Origin: Anaerofilum sp. An201 | GTDB taxonomy: Bacteria; Bacillota; Clostridia; Oscillospirales; Ruminococcaceae | Length of the DNA: 64,000 nt | NCBI RefSeq assembly: GCF_002160015.1 | Contig: NZ_NFJT01000012.1 | Location: forward strand, 24,984-88,983 | Reading direction: 5' to 3' | Shown: piece after piece, positions 61,241 to 64,000 of the stretch | Layout: every line of letters starts with the position of its first letter | Numbering within the stretch: position 1 is the first letter of the stretch | The notes under the pieces: model-generated | Database searches by the model: none | What the model was told of the DNA's origin: nothing | Seen by the model: only the letters and a program-made list of their open reading frames with translations | Made by a program: the position numbers and the translations under genes

Positions 61241-62107
61241 TTAGTGCGCCCCGAACAGGGACTTTGCAAGGCTGCCGGTCTTAAAGAGGGTGAAGCACAG
61301 GAGCACCGTGTACCCCATGCACCCCCAGATGGCGCCGGAAATGTTGTCGCCGCTCAGGGAGATGCCCTCCACCAGCACCGCGTAGATGCCCACGCAGATC
61401 ATAATGAGGAACGCCTGGAAGCCCAGGGCCAGCAGGGAGCGGAGATAGTTCTGCCCCGTGTTGCCCCATTCCCGGTTCACCATCGTGGCAAAGGGGATGG
61501 GACCTATCGAGGTCACCAAATACACCTCGATCATCCTGCCATAGATCACCAGGAAGATGCAGATGGAGAGGATCTGCGTACACAGCCCCACGAAGATGCT
61601 CTGGAACCACAGCCCCAGCAGGGCGCCGATGCTCCAGTCCGCGAGCTGGGTCTCCAGGTCGGCGGTCACGCCGGATATGTCGATGCCCGCGTCCGAGATG
61701 ATGACGCCGGCGCTCTGGCTGACCACGTTCTGCGCCACATCGAACACCGCCATGACGATGTTCCAGGTGTTGGTGACGATGAGCACCGCGCAGAAGGTCT
61801 TGAAGATCCACTTGAAGAAGATCCAGGTGTCGAAGTCGTGGAGGTTGTTCTTTTCTACGATGAGCTGGATCAGCTCATAGCACATGACAAAGGTGAGGAC
61901 GATGCCGGCGATGGGGACGATCACGGTCTCCGAGAGGTTACGGACCATGTTGAAGATGCCGCTGTTCCACGCGGCGGGCGTCATGCCCACCTCCCCGGCG
62001 ATCTCGCCCACCTTGGTATTCAGGGTATCAAACATCCCGGTCAGATTGGATATGATACCGTCAATGAGCAGTTCCTGGAACCACTCCTGTATCGCGTCAA
62101 AGATCAA
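61241..62107 (-). CDS. VirB6-like conjugal transfer membrane protein
   Basis: 288 residues with six to seven hydrophobic helices (IVPIAGIVLTFVMCYELIQLI; WIFKTFCAVLIVTNTWNIVMAVF; SIFVGLCTQILSICIFLVIYG; LLALGFQAFLIMICVGIYAVL and others). It matches the TrbL/VirB6-type protein of Tn1549-like elements and forms the inner-membrane channel. Confidence 0.85.
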   Translation of the reverse strand: MIFDAIQEWFQELLIDGIISNLTGMFDTLNTKVGEIAGEVGMTPAAWNSGIFNMVRNLSETVIVPIAGIVLTFVMCYELIQLIVEKNNLHDFDTWIFFKWIFKTFCAVLIVTNTWNIVMAVFDVAQNVVSQSAGVIISDAGIDISGVTADLETQLADWSIGALLGLWFQSIFVGLCTQILSICIFLVIYGRMIEVYLVTSIGPIPFATMVNREWGNTGQNYLRSLLALGFQAFLIMICVGIYAVLVEGISLSGDNISGAIWGCMGYTVLLCFTLFKTGSLAKSLFGAH

Positions 62108-62173
62108 CGGGGATCACCTCCTTTGCGGGAGGCCCCGTGTACCGGGACCTCCCGCGGGTGTTATGGGGAGCCA

Positions 62174-62389
62174 TCAGCCCAGCAGGCCGGACAGCAGCGG
62201 GATCAGGGTGATGCCGATGAGGGCGACACCCCCGCCGGCCATGAGCTGCTTGATGCCCTGGGATTTACTGGCAGGGTTGTCCTGGCCGTAACCTTCCAGG
62301 AGGTTGATGCCGCCCCACACGCACAGGCCGCCGCCCAGGGCGATCACCAGAGTCTGCAACACGTCGATAGCGTTAGTGAAAAAATCCAT
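62174..62389 (-). CDS. Maff2-family (VirB2-like) small membrane protein
   Basis: 71 residues with two hydrophobic helices around LLEGYGQDNPASKSQGIKQLMAGGG. It is the pilin-like small component of Tn1549-type conjugation systems. AAAGGAAATATGATTT precedes the ATG. Confidence 0.87.
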   Translation of the reverse strand: MDFFTNAIDVLQTLVIALGGGLCVWGGINLLEGYGQDNPASKSQGIKQLMAGGGVALIGITLIPLLSGLLG

Positions 62390-62420
62390 AAATCATATTT
62401 CCTTTCGTTTTGTAGAATTG

Positions 62421-63866
62421 TTATTGAAGGTCGTTTGCGGTCAATTCGTACATCTCGAAAGGCTCATCCGGCTTTACGATGGCCGGTTTGCGTTTCATGT
62501 ACCGTTCCATATCAAAGAGATATTTCTTGTCGGCGTCGGCGGTGTACTTATAGTTGGGGTGCCTCGTCAGGTCGTACTTGTCCGAGAGGAAGGGACGCAC
62601 GCCCCGCAGCATAAAGATACACTTGCCTCCGTCCATTACTGCCAATTCGTCCTGGGTCATCAACTCCTTTCCCAATTTCTGATAGGTGAGGCCGTGAGAA
62701 ACCTGGCTGCCCCGGTTTTCGGATTGATTGAAGCTGTCGATGGTCTCCTTGCCCAGCAGCTCCGAGATTTCCTTCAGGGTGGATTTCTCCTTGCCTCCCA
62801 AAAACAAGGTGCTGTCGCAGTTGCCCACGATGGTATCCGCCGCGTCCTTGTAGATGGTCTTTAACTGACTTTGGCTCTGCAAAATAATAGAAGCCGATAT
62901 TTCACGGCTTCGGATGGTAGCAATCAGCTTGTCGAAGTTTGGAATTTGACCGATATTCGCAAACTCGTCCAGCAGGCACCGCACATGGACCGGCAGGCGG
63001 CCGCCATAGAAGTCGTCTGCCTTGTCGCACAGGAGATTGAAAAGTTGGGAGTACATGAGCGCCGCCACGAAATTGAAAGTGCTGTCCGTATCCGAGAGGA
63101 TGACGAACAGCGCCGATTTTCGGTCGCCCAGCGTGTCCAGCTCCAGCTCGTCCTCCGCCATGAGGTCCCGCAGCTCTGCGATGTCAAAGGGCGCCAGGCG
63201 GGCGCCGCAGCTAATCAAAATGGATTTCAGGGTTTTGCCCGCGGCCATTTTGAATTTGCGGTATTGTTTCACGGCGAAGTGGTCTGGGTGCTCCTTCTCC
63301 AGCTTGGCGAACAGCAGGTCCACGGGGGACTGAAACTCCTCGTCGTCCTCCCGCGCCTCGCTGGCGTTGATGAGGTCCAGCAGGGTGATGAAGTTGCGCT
63401 CCTCCGGCTCCGCCTCGTACCAGATGTATCCGATGAGGGCGGAATAGTACAGCCGCTCGGCCTTGACCCAGAAATCTTCACTGGACTTTTCACCTTCTCC
63501 CTTGGTGTTGAGGATCAGGGCGTTCACCAGCTTCAAAATGTCCTTTTCGGAGCGGATATACGCCAGGGGGTTATACCGCATGGATTTCTTGAAGTTGATA
63601 AGATTTAGGCTTTTGATGCGGTATCCCTTGCGGTCCAAAAGGGTTCCCACCTCGTTGAGGATAGTCCCCTTCGGATCGGTGACCACATACGAAGAATGGC
63701 ACTGGAGGAGCGAAGGCTTGACAAAGAACCTTGTCTTTCCGCTGCCGGAACCGCCGATGACCAAAATATTCTTGTTCCTGGCGTACTTGGGCTCCTTGGG
63801 GCGGCTCGACATGGTGATCCGCTCCGTCTGGGTCATGGGGATGTTGTTGAAAAAATCCTTGTCCAT
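62421..63866 (-). CDS. VirD4-like coupling protein (TcpA/TraG type), N-terminus apparently missing
   Basis: 481 residues. Walker A VIGGSGSGKTRFF near residue 38; DEFANIGQIPNFDKL (Walker B) near 270; a TraG-type C-terminal region. Relatives have two N-terminal membrane helices (~100 extra residues). In frame upstream one reads S-W-G-T-P-A-D-I-A-P-Y before the ATG, a conserved part of the family, but a TGA lies 15 codons upstream. It couples the relaxosome to the channel; without the anchor it may be impaired. Confidence 0.85.
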   Translation of the reverse strand: MDKDFFNNIPMTQTERITMSSRPKEPKYARNKNILVIGGSGSGKTRFFVKPSLLQCHSSYVVTDPKGTILNEVGTLLDRKGYRIKSLNLINFKKSMRYNPLAYIRSEKDILKLVNALILNTKGEGEKSSEDFWVKAERLYYSALIGYIWYEAEPEERNFITLLDLINASEAREDDEEFQSPVDLLFAKLEKEHPDHFAVKQYRKFKMAAGKTLKSILISCGARLAPFDIAELRDLMAEDELELDTLGDRKSALFVILSDTDSTFNFVAALMYSQLFNLLCDKADDFYGGRLPVHVRCLLDEFANIGQIPNFDKLIATIRSREISASIILQSQSQLKTIYKDAADTIVGNCDSTLFLGGKEKSTLKEISELLGKETIDSFNQSENRGSQVSHGLTYQKLGKELMTQDELAVMDGGKCIFMLRGVRPFLSDKYDLTRHPNYKYTADADKKYLFDMERYMKRKPAIVKPDEPFEMYELTANDLQ

Positions 63867-64000
63867 GTAAGGGGCGATGTCGGCCGGGGTGCCCCATGAA
63901 GCGTTTTGTCAAGTGTTATTTGGAGTTATTGACGCACAATCAAGGCGAAAGCGCGAAAGTGCAAAGCGCAAAGGGTCTGCACTTTGCGTTTTCAGCTTGC
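63867..64000. other. window-edge stretch upstream of the VirD4-like gene
   Basis: It holds the out-of-place 5' remnant of the VirD4 frame (to 63912) and then a sequence with short repeats AAAGTGC / AAAGCGC and the inverted pair AAGTGCAGACCC / GGGTCTGCACTT. No gene can be called before the window ends. Confidence 0.4.

Larger units (their letters stand above)
28300..64000. mobile_element. Tn916/Tn1549-family integrative conjugative element (left end; right end outside window)
   Basis: The module order int-xis at a tRNA-Arg gene, small HTH and sigma-like regulators, XRE regulator, MobC-relaxase, and a long leftward transfer operon with VirB4-, VirB6-, VirD4-, PrgI-, Maff2-, topoisomerase III-, ArdA- and NlpC/P60-type proteins is that of Tn1549-like elements of gut Firmicutes. 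The left boundary is placed between the tRNA terminator and int; the exact att core is not resolved because the right junction is not in the window. Confidence 0.85.

Noticed and set aside
63913..64000. 3' end of a group II intron interrupting the coupling-protein gene
   Set aside because: No domain V/VI-like hairpin or typical intron boundary is recognisable in the short visible stretch.
1..64000. CRISPR array
   Set aside because: No series of regularly spaced identical repeats with variable spacers was seen; no cas genes.

Overview
The window reads as chromosome of a GC-rich, anaerobic, gut-type Firmicute (Clostridia, probably Oscillospiraceae/Ruminococcaceae), followed by the left part of an integrative conjugative element (ICE). 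The host assignment rests on a sporulation sigma factor of SigK type, T-box control of pheST, a zinc-ribbon/PASTA kinase-like protein, an EFR1-type ferredoxin, strong AGGAGG Shine-Dalgarno sites and many DUF families typical of Clostridia. No rRNA is present, so the species cannot be fixed.

Chromosomal part (1-28262). 1-4054: an acyl-modification operon (FkbH-like HAD protein cut by the window edge, dedicated acyl carrier protein, MaoC-like dehydratase, SDR ketoreductase, GNAT transferase). 4139-4933: a ricin-type lectin with a Lys/Ala-rich tail. 5081-9693: an RND exporter with a large coiled-coil insertion, followed by its TetR regulator, with a perfect 24-bp operator at the promoter. 9785-15691: GNAT, TetR, DegV, a small secreted protein, SigK, a zinc-ribbon/PASTA pseudokinase and another GNAT. 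15843-19600: pheT, pheS and their T-box leader. 19759-25972: EFR1 ferredoxin protein, M23 peptidase, a microprotein carrying an OadB-like motif, HemW, a P-loop ATPase and a DUF4349 lipoprotein. 26102-27478: TrkH. 27899-28262: three decayed tRNA-like copies and one intact tRNA-Arg(CCT).

ICE part (about 28300 to the window end; right end not seen). The backbone is Tn916/Tn1549-like: integrase and excisionase next to tRNA-Arg, HTH and sigma-like regulators, XRE regulator, oriT-like inverted repeats, MobC and relaxase, then a long leftward transfer operon (VirD4-, VirB2-, VirB6-, PrgI- and VirB4-like proteins, radical SAM protein, cytosine methyltransferase, NlpC/P60 protein, PAPS-reductase-like protein, DUF4315, DUF4366, topoisomerase III, ArdA).

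Two cargo blocks flank the mobilization genes and share one regulatory signature. Block 1 (32141-40215) encodes a DtxR-type regulator with the Cys-x2-Glu-His metal site, an IrtAB/YbtPQ-like ABC pair, an ECF transporter (S, T and fused A-A) and an AraC regulator. Block 2 (42564-46736) encodes two SAM methyltransferases, two related membrane proteins, an ATC-hydrolase (thiazoline ring-opening) family protein and an alpha/beta hydrolase. Inverted repeats of the form GTTAG-N6-CTAAC lie on the promoter of block 2, on the ECF promoter and in a hairpin before the ABC pair; a degenerate copy lies before the AraC gene. I propose an ICE-borne, metal-controlled regulon for importing and chemically processing a metallophore, possibly a thiazoline-type siderophore. 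This is inference from family identity and operator placement.
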